DNA of 64,000 bases from positions 1,178,001 through 1,242,000 of the forward strand of contig NZ_CP151802.1 of the NCBI RefSeq assembly GCF_038446665.1, in the 5' to 3' direction. The notes beneath the pieces were generated by a model. That model saw only the letters and a program-made list of their open reading frames with translations, was not told where the DNA came from and did not search any database. Source of the stretch: Lysobacter sp. FW306-1B-D06B (lineage in GTDB: Bacteria > Pseudomonadota > Gammaproteobacteria > Xanthomonadales > Xanthomonadaceae). The position numbers were made by a program, and so were the translations under genes. This document shows, one piece after another, positions 26,276 to 35,106 of this stretch; within the stretch, counting starts at the first letter, position 1; every line of letters begins with the position of its first letter.

Positions 26276-27559
26276 TCACGATTTCAGCGCCGCCGGCAAC
26301 CACAGCGACAGCGCCGGCACGAAGGCCACCACCAGCAGCACGAACAGCCCGGCCAGCCAGAACGGCCAGATCGTCCGCATGCTCTGGCCGATGCTGATCT
26401 TGCCTATGGCCGTGCCGACGAACAGCACCGAGCCCAGCGGCGGGCTGATCAGGCTCAGGCCGCCCTTGAGCACGAGGATCACGCCGAAATGCACCGGATC
26501 GATGCCGATGGCGCGCGCCACCGGCAGGAAGATCGGCGTGCAGATCAGGATCATCGGCGCCAGGTCCAGGAAGGTGCCCAGCACCAGCAGCACCAGGATC
26601 ATCAGCAACAGCATGAGGTTGCGGTCCTGGGTGAGGCCGGTGAGGAACTCCACCGACGCCGCCGGCACCTGCAGGTAGGCCAGCAGCCAGCCGAACACGG
26701 CGGCGGCGGCGATCACGAACAGGATCGCACCCGCACTGCGCGCGGCGTGCACGACCGTGCCGAGGAACTCGCGCCAGTGCAGCTGCCGGTACAGCACGCT
26801 GGTGACCAGCAGCGCGTACACGACGGCGATCGCGGCGCTTTCCACCGCGGTGAAGATGCCCGCGCGGATGCCGACGAAGATCAGCGCCACCAGGCCCAGG
26901 CCCGGCAACGCGGACACCAGGCGCAGCGCCACCGCGCGCCAGCCGGGGAAGATCTCCACGCCATACCCGCGATGCCGCGCGACCGCGTAGCAGGTGAGCA
27001 TCAGCGTGGCCGTCATCAGCAGCGCGGGCAGGATGCCGGCCGCGAACAGGTCGGCGATCGACAGCCCGCCGCCGGCCGCGGCCGAATACAGGATCAGGTT
27101 GTGCGAAGGCGGCACGAGCAGCGCGACCAGCGCGGCGGTGATGCACACGTTCACGGCGAAGTCGCGGTCGTAACCGCGCTGCACCATCTGCGGGATCATC
27201 GTGCCGCCCACCGCCGAAACGTCGGCCAGCGCCGAACCCGACACGCCGCCGAAGAACAGCGAGGACAGGATGCTCACTTGGCCGAGCCCGCCGCGCATGC
27301 GTCCGACCAGCGAGGACGCCAGTCCGATCAGGCGTTCGGAAATGCCGCCGCGCAGCATGATCTCGCCGGCGAAGATGAAGAGCGGAATGGCGATCAGGCT
27401 GGCCGAGCCCGAGCCGGCCGAGACCTGCTGCACCATCACGATCGACGGAACGTCCAGGTACATCAGCGTCGCCAGCGACGCCGCCGCCAGCGCAAAGGCC
27501 ACCGGCACGCCCATCACCAGCAGGAGGGCGAACACACTGAAGAGGATCGCAATGGCCAT
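26276..27559 (-). CDS. TRAP transporter large permease (DctM)
   Basis: A 427-residue membrane protein with about twelve spans and the DctM family features GVSGSALADVSAVG and PPSHNLILYS. With the small permease and the binding protein it imports an organic acid using the Na+ gradient. The ATG at 27559 is one base after the stop of the small permease gene (TGAGATG), so translation is coupled. Context points to oligo- or monogalacturonate, or unsaturated keto-deoxy products, as substrate. Confidence 0.93.
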   Translation of the reverse strand: MAIAILFSVFALLLVMGVPVAFALAAASLATLMYLDVPSIVMVQQVSAGSGSASLIAIPLFIFAGEIMLRGGISERLIGLASSLVGRMRGGLGQVSILSSLFFGGVSGSALADVSAVGGTMIPQMVQRGYDRDFAVNVCITAALVALLVPPSHNLILYSAAAGGGLSIADLFAAGILPALLMTATLMLTCYAVARHRGYGVEIFPGWRAVALRLVSALPGLGLVALIFVGIRAGIFTAVESAAIAVVYALLVTSVLYRQLHWREFLGTVVHAARSAGAILFVIAAAAVFGWLLAYLQVPAASVEFLTGLTQDRNLMLLLMILVLLVLGTFLDLAPMILICTPIFLPVARAIGIDPVHFGVILVLKGGLSLISPPLGSVLFVGTAIGKISIGQSMRTIWPFWLAGLFVLLVVAFVPALSLWLPAALKS

Positions 27560-27560
27560 C

Positions 27561-28079
27561 TCAGTCGGCCTCCGGGGCGGCGGGTGCATCGGGCGAGGCG
27601 ATCATCTGTGCCAGCGCGAACAGCGCCATCAGTGCGCCGCTGACGGCCAGCGGCAGGTACTCGATGCTCTCGGGCATCGGCGCGCCCGCCGTGGGGATGT
27701 GCACGCCGTCGATGAACAACACGGCGCCCCAGTACAGCAGCACCAGTCCGATCAGCACGATCACCGCCGACTGCAGCAGGTGCATCGCATGCCGCGCACG
27801 CGGCTTGAGTGCTTCGGCCAGCAGCGAGAAAGCGAAGTGCCGGCGCGTGTGCACGCCGGCGGCGGCGCCCAGGCTCATTGCCGTGCTCAGCAGCAGCAGC
27901 GTGACCGGTTCAGTCCAGCTGGGCGAATCGTTGAGCACGTAACGGGCGATGACCTGCCAGCCCTGCACGACCACCAGGCCGAGCAACGCCAGCGCGGCGG
28001 TCGCGATGGCCCAGTCGGCCAGCCGCCCGGTGACGCGCTGCAGTAAGGAAGAAGGGAACGCGATTGCGGTGTCGGCCAT
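27561..28079 (-). CDS. TRAP transporter small permease (DctQ)
   Basis: A 172-residue protein with four membrane spans and the DctQ signature VIARYVLNDSPSWTEPVTLLLL. It pairs with the large permease encoded immediately downstream and links it to the binding protein. The start at 28079 is eight bases after the binding-protein stop. The length is typical of the family. Confidence 0.92.
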   Translation of the reverse strand: MADTAIAFPSSLLQRVTGRLADWAIATAALALLGLVVVQGWQVIARYVLNDSPSWTEPVTLLLLSTAMSLGAAAGVHTRRHFAFSLLAEALKPRARHAMHLLQSAVIVLIGLVLLYWGAVLFIDGVHIPTAGAPMPESIEYLPLAVSGALMALFALAQMIASPDAPAAPEAD

Positions 28080-28086
28080 GGAGTCC

Positions 28087-29088
28087 TCAGGCAAGCTCGC
28101 GGATGCGCCGGTACAGCGCGTCGATGGACGGATCCTGGCGGTACCGCGCGATCAGCGGCTGCGCGGCGGCGCGGAACGCGGGAATGTCCACCTCGTTGAA
28201 CTTCACGCCGGACTCGACGACGGTGTTGCGCGCCTGCTCTTCCTGCTGCGCCCACAGGCGGCGCATCACCTGCACCGATTCGCGTGCCAGCGACAGCAGC
28301 AGCTCGCGGTCGCGCGGTGCCAGCGAATCCAGCGTCTGGCGCGACATCAGCAGCACGTCCGGCGCATAGGAGTGATCGCTGTGCGACCAGTAGCGCGCGG
28401 CTTCGAAATGGCGGCTGGACTGGAAGCTGCGGATGTTGTTCTCGGCACCGTCGATCATGTGCGTCTCCATCGCGGAGAACACTTCGCCCAGCGGCAACGG
28501 CGTGGGATTGGCGCCGAACAAACGCATCATGCGGATGAAGATGTCCGACACCGGCACGCGGATCTTCAGACCGTGCAGGTCGGCCGGCTCCACGATCGGA
28601 TGCTTGATGTTGTAGAAGCAGCGCGGGCCGCTGTCATAGATGGCCAGGCCCACCAGGCCGCGTGCCTGGAAGCCGTGCAGCACCTGCGCGCCGACGTCGC
28701 CGTCGAGCGCGCGGCGCAGGTGCGGCACCGAATCGAACACGTACGGCAGGCACAGCGCCTGCGTCAGCGGGAAAGCGTTGTTGAGCGCGCCGGTGTAGAC
28801 GCGGGTGATGTCGATGGCGCCGAAACGCGCCATGTCGATCGCCTCGGATTCGCGCCCGAGCTGGCCCGCGTGGTACATGCGAAGGCGCACGCGCCCGTCG
28901 GTCTGGCGTTCGAGCTGCTCGCCGATCCAGCGCACGGCTTCGACGGTCGGGTAATCCTTGACGTGCACGTCGGTGGCGGTGAGCACGCGCGTGGCGCCGT
29001 CGGCGCGCAGCAGCGGCGCCGCGCCGAGCGCACAGGCGCCGGTGAGTCCGGCAAGGAAACGGCGGCGTCCCATCGTGCCTGCACTCAT
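28087..29088 (-). CDS. TRAP transporter substrate-binding protein (DctP family)
   Basis: A 333-residue periplasmic binding protein with a twin-arginine-like signal (GRRRFLAGLTGACALG) rather than a plain Sec signal. DctP features include GQLGRESEAIDM, the ligand Arg region GLKIRVP and GAENNIRSFQSSRHFE. AGGAG six bases before the ATG at 29088 defines the start, and the hydratase stop overlaps it in ATGA. It probably captures a uronate-derived acid for the DctQM permease. Confidence 0.92.
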   Translation of the reverse strand: MSAGTMGRRRFLAGLTGACALGAAPLLRADGATRVLTATDVHVKDYPTVEAVRWIGEQLERQTDGRVRLRMYHAGQLGRESEAIDMARFGAIDITRVYTGALNNAFPLTQALCLPYVFDSVPHLRRALDGDVGAQVLHGFQARGLVGLAIYDSGPRCFYNIKHPIVEPADLHGLKIRVPVSDIFIRMMRLFGANPTPLPLGEVFSAMETHMIDGAENNIRSFQSSRHFEAARYWSHSDHSYAPDVLLMSRQTLDSLAPRDRELLLSLARESVQVMRRLWAQQEEQARNTVVESGVKFNEVDIPAFRAAAQPLIARYRQDPSIDALYRRIRELA

Positions 29089-29936
29089 GCGTGCTCCTGC
29101 GAAGGCGTTGCGGCCACGGCATTGCACAGGATGTCGCCCCAACGGCCAAAACTGATGCGCGAACGCTGGCCGGCCACGATGTCGTGGATGCCGGTCGCCG
29201 CGCCCGTGGTCACCAGCATGCCCTGCTTCAGCGGGTATCCGCGCGACGCGCAACGCGACAACGCGAAGGCCAGCGCCGCGAGCAGGCCGCCGCTGATCGA
29301 AGCCGCGCCGCCTTCGCCGACGAGGTGGCCGTCGATGAAGGTTTCGCACGTGAGGTCCTCGGCGGGCAGGCGCTGCCAGCCTTCGATTTCCGCGCCCAGG
29401 ATCAGCCCGGTGTTGTTGCCGAAGTCCGACACCACCACCGGCGGCCCCAATACGTTGATCAGCGGCAGCGGGCTGCCGGCCAGTTCGACGCCCACCATCA
29501 GCATGTCGACCAGCGCGGCGGCTTCCTGCGCCGTGTAGTCGGTCTTGTCCGCCGGTGCGTCGTGCCCGATGCGGAACACGTACTCCGCTTCCACCGCGGC
29601 GAATCCCCCCGGAATCACCGCGAACGTCGCACCCTGGAGCGTTGCACTGTCGTTGGCGCCCGGCGCCTGCACGGCGCCTTCGAAGATCGGCCCGACCAGC
29701 CGTTCCTCGCCCAGCTTCGCTTCCCAGTCGGCCGGAATCTTGCCGACCTTCCATCCCACCACCGGCCGTCCCCACAGCGCGATGGCTTCGTCCTGGCAGG
29801 CATAGCCCGCCGCCAGCGTCTGCGGGACTTCGCCCGGATACTGGGGCAGCGCCTGCGCCTGCCGGCGCGCGTCCACCAGCCGCCGGGCGATCGTTGCACT
29901 GTCGGCGCTGCCCGCGTCGGGCGCGTGTCTGTCCAT
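29085..29936 (-). CDS. 2-keto-4-pentenoate hydratase/FAH-family protein
   Basis: A 283-residue protein of the fumarylacetoacetase/hydratase fold, with PVVGWKVGK near the middle of the N-terminal half, a metal-binding VEAEYVFRIG, VGVELAGSP and FGNNTGLILG. Relatives act on 2-keto-4-pentenoate, oxalocrotonate or acylpyruvates. It is the first gene of the TRAP operon and overlaps the binding protein by four bases, so it may process the imported acid. Its precise reaction in pectin catabolism is not known to me. Confidence 0.85.
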   Translation of the reverse strand: MDRHAPDAGSADSATIARRLVDARRQAQALPQYPGEVPQTLAAGYACQDEAIALWGRPVVGWKVGKIPADWEAKLGEERLVGPIFEGAVQAPGANDSATLQGATFAVIPGGFAAVEAEYVFRIGHDAPADKTDYTAQEAAALVDMLMVGVELAGSPLPLINVLGPPVVVSDFGNNTGLILGAEIEGWQRLPAEDLTCETFIDGHLVGEGGAASISGGLLAALAFALSRCASRGYPLKQGMLVTTGAATGIHDIVAGQRSRISFGRWGDILCNAVAATPSQEHA

Positions 29937-29975
29937 GCGGCGGCTGTCCCCTGCAGATCGACTGATTGGAACTGT

Positions 29976-30002
29976 TGTATAGGAAACCGGTGTCATTGAC
30001 AA
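29976..30002 (-). promoter_or_regulatory. Promoter of the hydratase-TRAP operon with embedded operator
   Basis: Minus-strand TTGTCA (30002-29997) and TATACA (29981-29976) are 15 bases apart. The spacer is occupied exactly by GGAAACCGGTGTCA (plus strand 29982-29995), the motif shared with 24951 and 37930. It lies between this operon and the divergent pectate lyase gene at 30043 and could control both. Confidence 0.6.
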
Positions 30003-30042
30003 TCGGGGTCTACACTCGGCGCACGACTCGGGGAGAGTACGG

Positions 30043-31419
30043 ATGGGGCAGCAGCGCGGAAGGGGCGTTTTTACGCGGTTTGCACGGGCGGCAGCGGGGG
30101 CGCTGCTGGCCGGAGCGGTGGTCGGAGGCGTATCGCTGGCGGTGCAGGCGGCGCAGACCTCGTTGTCCCAAGGGACAGGGCCGCTGGCGTTTCCGGGCGC
30201 GCAGGGCTGGGCCGCGCATACGCCGGGCGGTCGCGGCGGGCAGGTGATCCGCGTGACGACGCTCGCGGCCAGCGGGCCGGGCTCGTTCGCGCAGGCGCTG
30301 GCGACGCCGGGTCCGCGCATCGTCGTGTTCGAAGTCGGCGGCGTGATCGACCTGGGCATGAAGGAGCTGCGCATCACCGAGCCCTTCCTCACCATCGCCG
30401 GCCAGACCGCGCCGCAGCCGGGCATCACCTTCATCAAGGGCGGCCTCACCATCGCCACGCACGACGTGGTGGTGCGCCACATCCGCATGCGACCGGGCGA
30501 CGGCGCGATGCCGAAGTGGTCGGGCGATATCGATGCGATCACCACCGTGCGCGGTGCGCGCGACGTGATCGTCGACCACTGCTCGCTGACCTGGGCGACG
30601 GACGAGAACCTGTCGGCGTCGAGCACGCGCTTCCACGGCGAGGACGAGAAGGCGTGGATGGACGCGGCCTCGCGCCGCATCACCTTCAGCAACAACATCA
30701 TCGCCGAGGGCCTGGCGAATGCGACGCACCCCAAGGGCGAGCATTCCAAGGGCTCGCTCATCCACGACCACGTCAACGACGTGCTGATCGTTGGCAACCT
30801 CTACGCGCACAACTACGAGCGCAACCCGCTGTTCAAGGGCGGCGCGCGTGGGCAGGTTCTCAACAACCTCATCTACGATCCGGGCCAGCGCGGCGTGCAT
30901 TACAACCTCATCGCCGAGGAGTGGCTGGGCCATCCGTACTCGCGCGGGCAGGTGATCGCGCGCGGCAACGTGATGCGCGCGGGGATCTCGACGGAAGACG
31001 TCGCATTCTTCAGCGTGGGCGGTTCCGGCGACGTGGACGTCTACCTGGACGACAACCTCGCGGTCGATCGCCTGGGCAATCCGCTGCCGCAGCAGGGCCG
31101 CTACACCACCACGCCGATCGACGTCGCCGCGACCAAGCGCGCACCCGCGCTGCCGTTCGGCGTGACGCTGCTGCCGTCGGCGAAGGTGCAGGACGCGGTG
31201 ATCGCCAATGCCGGTGCGCGTCCGTGGGATCGCGACGACGTGGACCGCCGCATCCTCGCCGACACCATCGAAGGCCGTGGCCGCATCATCGACAGCCAGG
31301 AGCAGGTGGGCGGTTATCCGAAGCAGAAGGAAACGCGCCAGGCGTTCGTGCCCGCCGACTGGGACATGGACACGATGGAGCCGTTGAAGGCGCTGCCGCG
31401 TCGGGAGCCGTTGAAGTAA
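30043..31419 (+). CDS. Secreted polysaccharide lyase, pectate lyase family PL1-like
   Basis: A 458-residue protein with an N-terminal hydrophobic signal ending near VQAAQ (36-38) and a parallel beta-helix. Visible features are LAFPGAQGWAAHTPGGRGG at the start of the mature part, HIRMRPGDG, and DHCSLTWATDENLS, typical of a pectate lyase superfamily branch common in marine and Xanthomonadal pectin loci. It should cleave pectic polymers outside the cytoplasm. GGGAGAG precedes the ATG. It is transcribed divergently from the TRAP operon and shares its operator region. Confidence 0.85.
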   Translation: MGQQRGRGVFTRFARAAAGALLAGAVVGGVSLAVQAAQTSLSQGTGPLAFPGAQGWAAHTPGGRGGQVIRVTTLAASGPGSFAQALATPGPRIVVFEVGGVIDLGMKELRITEPFLTIAGQTAPQPGITFIKGGLTIATHDVVVRHIRMRPGDGAMPKWSGDIDAITTVRGARDVIVDHCSLTWATDENLSASSTRFHGEDEKAWMDAASRRITFSNNIIAEGLANATHPKGEHSKGSLIHDHVNDVLIVGNLYAHNYERNPLFKGGARGQVLNNLIYDPGQRGVHYNLIAEEWLGHPYSRGQVIARGNVMRAGISTEDVAFFSVGGSGDVDVYLDDNLAVDRLGNPLPQQGRYTTTPIDVAATKRAPALPFGVTLLPSAKVQDAVIANAGARPWDRDDVDRRILADTIEGRGRIIDSQEQVGGYPKQKETRQAFVPADWDMDTMEPLKALPRREPLK

Positions 31420-31478
31420 GCGACGGTCGCCGCAAGCGGAGAGGGCGATACGCGAGAGGAGAGGCCGCGCGCAGCGCT

Positions 31479-32228
31479 TCATTCCGCGCGTAACGCTCCA
31501 GCCAGCGCCAGCCCCGACTCCCGCAACGCAAACGCGAACTCCCGCGCCATCCGCGCCGCGCCCTTCGGCGAGAAGTGCGTGTTGTCCTGCAAGCCGGCGG
31601 GATAGTTCGCCTGGGTTCCTGCCGGAATCCACAGGAACAGCGCCTTGGATTCTTCCGCGCCCGCCTCCTGCAATACCGCCGAACTGCGCCGCTCCATGTC
31701 GATCAACGCCACGCGTTCGCGCGCTGCGAGCGCCCGCACCAGGTCCGGATACTCGCCGTGGCTGGGCACCACATGCCCGGCTTCGTCGAAGCGCCGGCGC
31801 GCCACCGGCGTCAACAGCACCGGCGTGGCGCCCTTCGCGCGCACGTCGGAGACGAAGCGCTCGAGGTTGCGTGCGTAGTCCGCGGGCGGCGTGTAGCGGT
31901 CGGGCTTCTCGACCGACTGGTCGTTGTGGCCGAACTGGATCAGCACCACGTCGCCCGGCTTCGTCGCCTCCAGCAACGCCGCCCAGCGGCCTTCCTCGAT
32001 GAAGGTGCGCGTGCTGCGGCCGTTCTTCGCGCGGTTGTCCACGATCACGCTGCCCGGGCGGAACTGCGCGGCGAGGTGTTCGCCCCATCCGGCCTCGGGG
32101 CGCTTTTCGGGCAGCTTCTCCGCCATCGTCGAATCGCCGGCGAGGTGGATCGTGATCGGCGGTGTTGCGTGGGTGGCGAAGGCGCAGAGCAATGTTGCGA
32201 GGGTGAGGAGACGACGGAGATGGCGCAT
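31479..32228 (-). CDS. Rhamnogalacturonan acetylesterase (SGNH hydrolase, CE12-like)
   Basis: A 249-residue SGNH enzyme with a signal peptide (to about residue 22, ATHATP). The nucleophile is Ser33 in AGDST, block III is GHND, and the Asp/His pair is in DNTHFS near the end. These enzymes remove acetyl groups from rhamnogalacturonan so lyases can proceed. The ATG at 32228 starts the signal. The frame continues upstream only through a repeat. It is read with the pectinesterase and lyase genes upstream. Confidence 0.9.
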   Translation of the reverse strand: MRHLRRLLTLATLLCAFATHATPPITIHLAGDSTMAEKLPEKRPEAGWGEHLAAQFRPGSVIVDNRAKNGRSTRTFIEEGRWAALLEATKPGDVVLIQFGHNDQSVEKPDRYTPPADYARNLERFVSDVRAKGATPVLLTPVARRRFDEAGHVVPSHGEYPDLVRALAARERVALIDMERRSSAVLQEAGAEESKALFLWIPAGTQANYPAGLQDNTHFSPKGAARMAREFAFALRESGLALAGALRAE

Positions 32229-32249
32229 GGCAGTGGATGCGATGAGGGC

Positions 32250-32279
32250 CTGGGTCCCGGGCTTCGCCGGGATGACGGT
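32250..32279. repeat. Short repeat unit of the GTCATCCCGGC family
   Basis: TGGGTCCCGGGCTTCGCCGGGATGAC between the pectinesterase stop and the acetylesterase start. CCCGG-GCTT-CCGGG-type stem, same family as 15588 and 60097. Confidence 0.65.
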
Positions 32280-32323
32280 TGAGGGTGGGTGTAAGCACGA
32301 GAGATCCGTTGGCGACGCGGCAC

Positions 32324-33553
32324 TCAGACGGATAGCCACCCATCGAGCACGCGTTCACGCGCATACGCTGCTACGCGTTCGCGCGGAAGTTCACGACGGG
32401 AGGTGGAGCGATGAGCGCCCGGACCCGAGCTCGCATGCTCGAACAGGCGTGCCGACGCGGGCTGCAGCATCACGCGGCGTCCGTCGCGCGCGGTGTAGCC
32501 CATCTCGTCCCAGCCGCGCGCGTCGATGTGCGCATCCATCCAGCAGTCCAGGTACACCGCGGCGCCGATCGCGTCGGGATCGCCGTACTTGCCGTCGGGA
32601 AACGTGCGGCCCGGGCGCCACGCGCGGCCCAGCGCGACGCTGCCGTCGGAGACCTGCGCCTCGCGCGTGAGCCGGCAGCGCACAAAGGTCAGGCCATACG
32701 CCTGCGCCGAGGGCGTGCACGGCACGGCGACGTAGCCCTGCCGCTCCTTGTCGGGGCGGTGACGCGAATGCAGCTCGCACTGCTCGAACAAGGCATTGCC
32801 GCCGCCGAACACGAAATCGACACTGCCGGCGATGCGGCACTCGCGGAAATGGCTGCGTCCGGCATCGGTGAACAGCGTGTCCTGATGACCGGAAAGATCG
32901 ACGCGTTCGAACGAACACCGGTCCGAGCCGGCATCGAGCATCAGCGCCACCGCCTGCGCGCCGTTCGGGCCAATGGGCTCGAACTTCGGTGCGGAGAGGT
33001 TGCCGACGTAGTCGAAGGCGTTCTCGACGGTGAGGTTCTCCATGCGCACGTCGGGCGCGCGCACGGTCACGCTGGCGCATCCCCATGTGCCCCAGGGTTG
33101 GCCGTCGCGACGTTTCATGCCGGCGGCCGCGTCGTAGGTGAGCACGCTGGTCGCGCGGTCCTCGCCGATCAGGTGGACGAATGGGCGGTCGATGACGAGC
33201 TTCTCGTGCCAGCGGCCGCGGGTGACGAGGATGCGGAACGGACGCGTGCCATCGACCGGCGCGGCGGCGATGGCGTCGCTGACGGTGGCGAACGTGCGAT
33301 GGCCGTCGCGTGGAGCGGTTGCGACGATGGCGTCGAAGTGACAGGCCTCCTCCCCCTGCTGGCAGGAGGAGGTTGGGAGGGGAGTGTGAGGCGCGTCAGC
33401 GCCGAGCTCGCCGCGTTGCGGCTTCGCGACCCCTCCCCAACCGGCCCGGCCTTCGGGCGTAGCAAGCAGGGGAGGGGGCAAGAGCAGCAGCGCGGTGGAG
33501 GACGCCAACCCGCGCAGCATTCGACGCCGTTGCAGCAAGGAATCCTGCGACAT
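32324..33553 (-). CDS. Pectinesterase (pectin methylesterase, CE8) carrying a repeat-derived linker
   Basis: A 409-residue enzyme. The catalytic beta-helix has GPNGAQAVAL, LSGHQDTLF with the first catalytic Asp, GSVDFVFGGG with the second, and LGRAWRP with the Arg. It demethylates pectin so pectate lyases can act. Residues 1-30 look like a twin-arginine or signal segment (RRRMLRGLASSTALLLL), but residues about 25-70 are encoded by a genomic repeat (33347-33480). The start codon overlaps the stop of the upstream lyase gene as TGATG. Confidence 0.9.
   Translation of the reverse strand: MSQDSLLQRRRMLRGLASSTALLLLPPPLLATPEGRAGWGGVAKPQRGELGADAPHTPLPTSSCQQGEEACHFDAIVATAPRDGHRTFATVSDAIAAAPVDGTRPFRILVTRGRWHEKLVIDRPFVHLIGEDRATSVLTYDAAAGMKRRDGQPWGTWGCASVTVRAPDVRMENLTVENAFDYVGNLSAPKFEPIGPNGAQAVALMLDAGSDRCSFERVDLSGHQDTLFTDAGRSHFRECRIAGSVDFVFGGGNALFEQCELHSRHRPDKERQGYVAVPCTPSAQAYGLTFVRCRLTREAQVSDGSVALGRAWRPGRTFPDGKYGDPDAIGAAVYLDCWMDAHIDARGWDEMGYTARDGRRVMLQPASARLFEHASSGPGAHRSTSRRELPRERVAAYARERVLDGWLSV
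33347..33480. repeat. Composite repeat inserted in frame in the pectinesterase gene
   Basis: A 134-bp copy of the kdpF-kdpA element at 13708-13831. Shared blocks include GCGCGTCAGCG, GAGCTCGCCGCG, TGCGGCTTCGC, ACCCCTCCCCAACC and GCAAGCAGGGGAGGGGGCAA, plus an extra GGCCCGGCCTTCGGGCGTA. The frame is kept, so the repeat is translated as a Gly/Pro-rich linker. Confidence 0.88.
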
Positions 33554-34896
33554 CACTTGAACGGACCCGCACCCAGGATCACCGCCAGCGGCACCAGCGC
33601 AGTCGGGTCGATGCGGCGGTACAGCGTCGGCGTCCAGGCGACGTTCGGGTCCAGCGGCACCGGATTGACCGCATTGAATGCCGCGACCACATCCACGCGC
33701 GCATGGCGCAGCAGCCCGTTGCGCAGCGTGCCCTCCGCGCGCAGCGCGGTGCCGTTGAAGCGCTCCACGAACAGGTCCGGCGTCACCGCTTCGGGCACGA
33801 GGAAGTGGTTGTTCTGCGCGACGATCTGCGACTCGATGCCCGCGCCCCAGCTGTAACCGTAGGTCAGCGCGCCTTCGTTGGTGAGCGTGTACTGGTTGTT
33901 GAACACGTGCACCTGCCCGAATCGCACGCGCGGCACGCGCTGGCCGAGGTCGTGGAAGAGGTTGTGGTGCAGCGTCACGCGCAGCTTGTTGCGATCGGCG
34001 CTGGCACCGTCGGAGGAGCCGATCAGCATCGCCTTGTCGTGGTTGGCCATCAGGTTCCACGAGACGGTGACGTTGTCCGATTCGTTGGTGACATCCACCA
34101 GTCCGTCGTGGCGCTGGTAAAGGCGGTTGAAGTACGTGGGCGCGTCTTCGTCGCGCGTGGCGACATCGAGGAAGGCGTTGTGGTCGATCCACACGTGCGT
34201 GGCGTTGCGCACGGAGATGGCGTCGTACAGCGAATTCCAGTTGCCATCCGCACCATCGGTGGGCGCCCACTGCGGGAAGCAGTCGTAGCTGTCCACCAGC
34301 AGCAGGTTGCGCACGATGACGTTCATCGGCTGGTTGCCGCTGGTCGAACTGGGGCGGATGTCGAGCCACGCGCCGCGCAGACCATCGCCGTGGTCTGCGC
34401 CGATGATCGTGGTGTTGGCCGGCACGCGGATGCGCACGCGCGCCTGTTGCGCAGCGGCAGAGGCGACGCGTGCGCGCTCCTGCGGGCCACTGGGATTGAC
34501 GCGGCCCCAGGTGGTCGGATCGTAGGCGGCGAGGAAGGCGGGCAGCGAATACAGCTCGCCCGTCGTCGCATCCGCGCGCGCGTAGTCCTCGCAGGTGAGC
34601 GGGTTGCCGTCGGCATCGACGTTCGCGTCGATCATGCCTTCGATGCGGATGATCTTCGGTGTGGCATCGGGGAAGTTCAGCGCCGCGACCAGTGCGTTGC
34701 GGTCGGACACGGTGAACACGTGCGCCGCGTCGGCGGCCGATCCGCCGGTGGTGCCCTGTGGCAGCGCGGTGGTGGTTTGTGCGGCCCAGCCGTCGTTGGC
34801 TGCGATGGTCTGACGTTCCAGGCCATGGCCGGCGTGCGCGCTCAACGGCAATGCGAGCGCGAGTACGGACAGGAAGATCTGCGTGCGGTGGCTCAT
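33553..34896 (-). CDS. Pectate lyase (PL1)
   Basis: A 447-residue secreted lyase with a signal peptide ending near AHAGH (residue 22). Beta-helix motifs of PL1 are seen: VWIDHNAFLD, NVTVSWNLMANHDKAML, LRVTLHHNLF and RVPRVRFGQVHVFNN, whose Arg is the expected catalytic base. Ca2+ ligand Asp residues precede WIDHN. AAGGAG is found eight bases before the ATG at 34896. It is coupled to the pectinesterase gene and follows the TonB receptor, so polymer cleavage and uptake are encoded together. Confidence 0.93.
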   Translation of the reverse strand: MSHRTQIFLSVLALALPLSAHAGHGLERQTIAANDGWAAQTTTALPQGTTGGSAADAAHVFTVSDRNALVAALNFPDATPKIIRIEGMIDANVDADGNPLTCEDYARADATTGELYSLPAFLAAYDPTTWGRVNPSGPQERARVASAAAQQARVRIRVPANTTIIGADHGDGLRGAWLDIRPSSTSGNQPMNVIVRNLLLVDSYDCFPQWAPTDGADGNWNSLYDAISVRNATHVWIDHNAFLDVATRDEDAPTYFNRLYQRHDGLVDVTNESDNVTVSWNLMANHDKAMLIGSSDGASADRNKLRVTLHHNLFHDLGQRVPRVRFGQVHVFNNQYTLTNEGALTYGYSWGAGIESQIVAQNNHFLVPEAVTPDLFVERFNGTALRAEGTLRNGLLRHARVDVVAAFNAVNPVPLDPNVAWTPTLYRRIDPTALVPLAVILGAGPFK

Positions 34897-34994
34897 CGGT
34901 ACCGCTCCTTCGTGAGTGGAGGGAGCGGACGTCGGCGTCGGGCGGCGGCGCGGCGTCCGCGGGATCACAACGCAACTGCCAGCGTGCAATGCAG

Positions 34995-35090
34995 CCCTCT
35001 CCCGCGTGCGGGAGGGGGGTTTGGGTGAGGGCGTTCGCTCGCCCTCACCCGCCCCTTGCGGGGCACCTTCTCCCGCAAGCGGGAGAAGGG
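34995..35090. repeat. REP-like hairpin cluster between receptor and lyase genes
   Basis: CCCTCTCCCGCGTGCGGGAGGGGGGTTTGGGTGAGGGCG, then the inverted CGCCCTCACCC..CTTCTCCCGCAAGCGGGAGAAGG. Two hairpins in opposite orientation around a GGGCGTTCGCTCGCCC centre, filling the 210-bp gap. It probably reduces lyase expression relative to the receptor or protects its 3' end. Confidence 0.8.
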
Positions 35091-35106
35091 TCATCGCGTC
35101 AAACGG

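Noticed and set aside
32229..32339. N-terminal extension of the acetylesterase containing VIPAKPGTQ
   Set aside because: Again a translated repeat. The signal peptide starts at 32228.
32324..34975. A single 883-codon protein joining the pectinesterase to upstream sequence
   Set aside because: The upstream half is an out-of-frame reading of the pectate lyase gene. The pectinesterase starts at 33553 with TGATG coupling.
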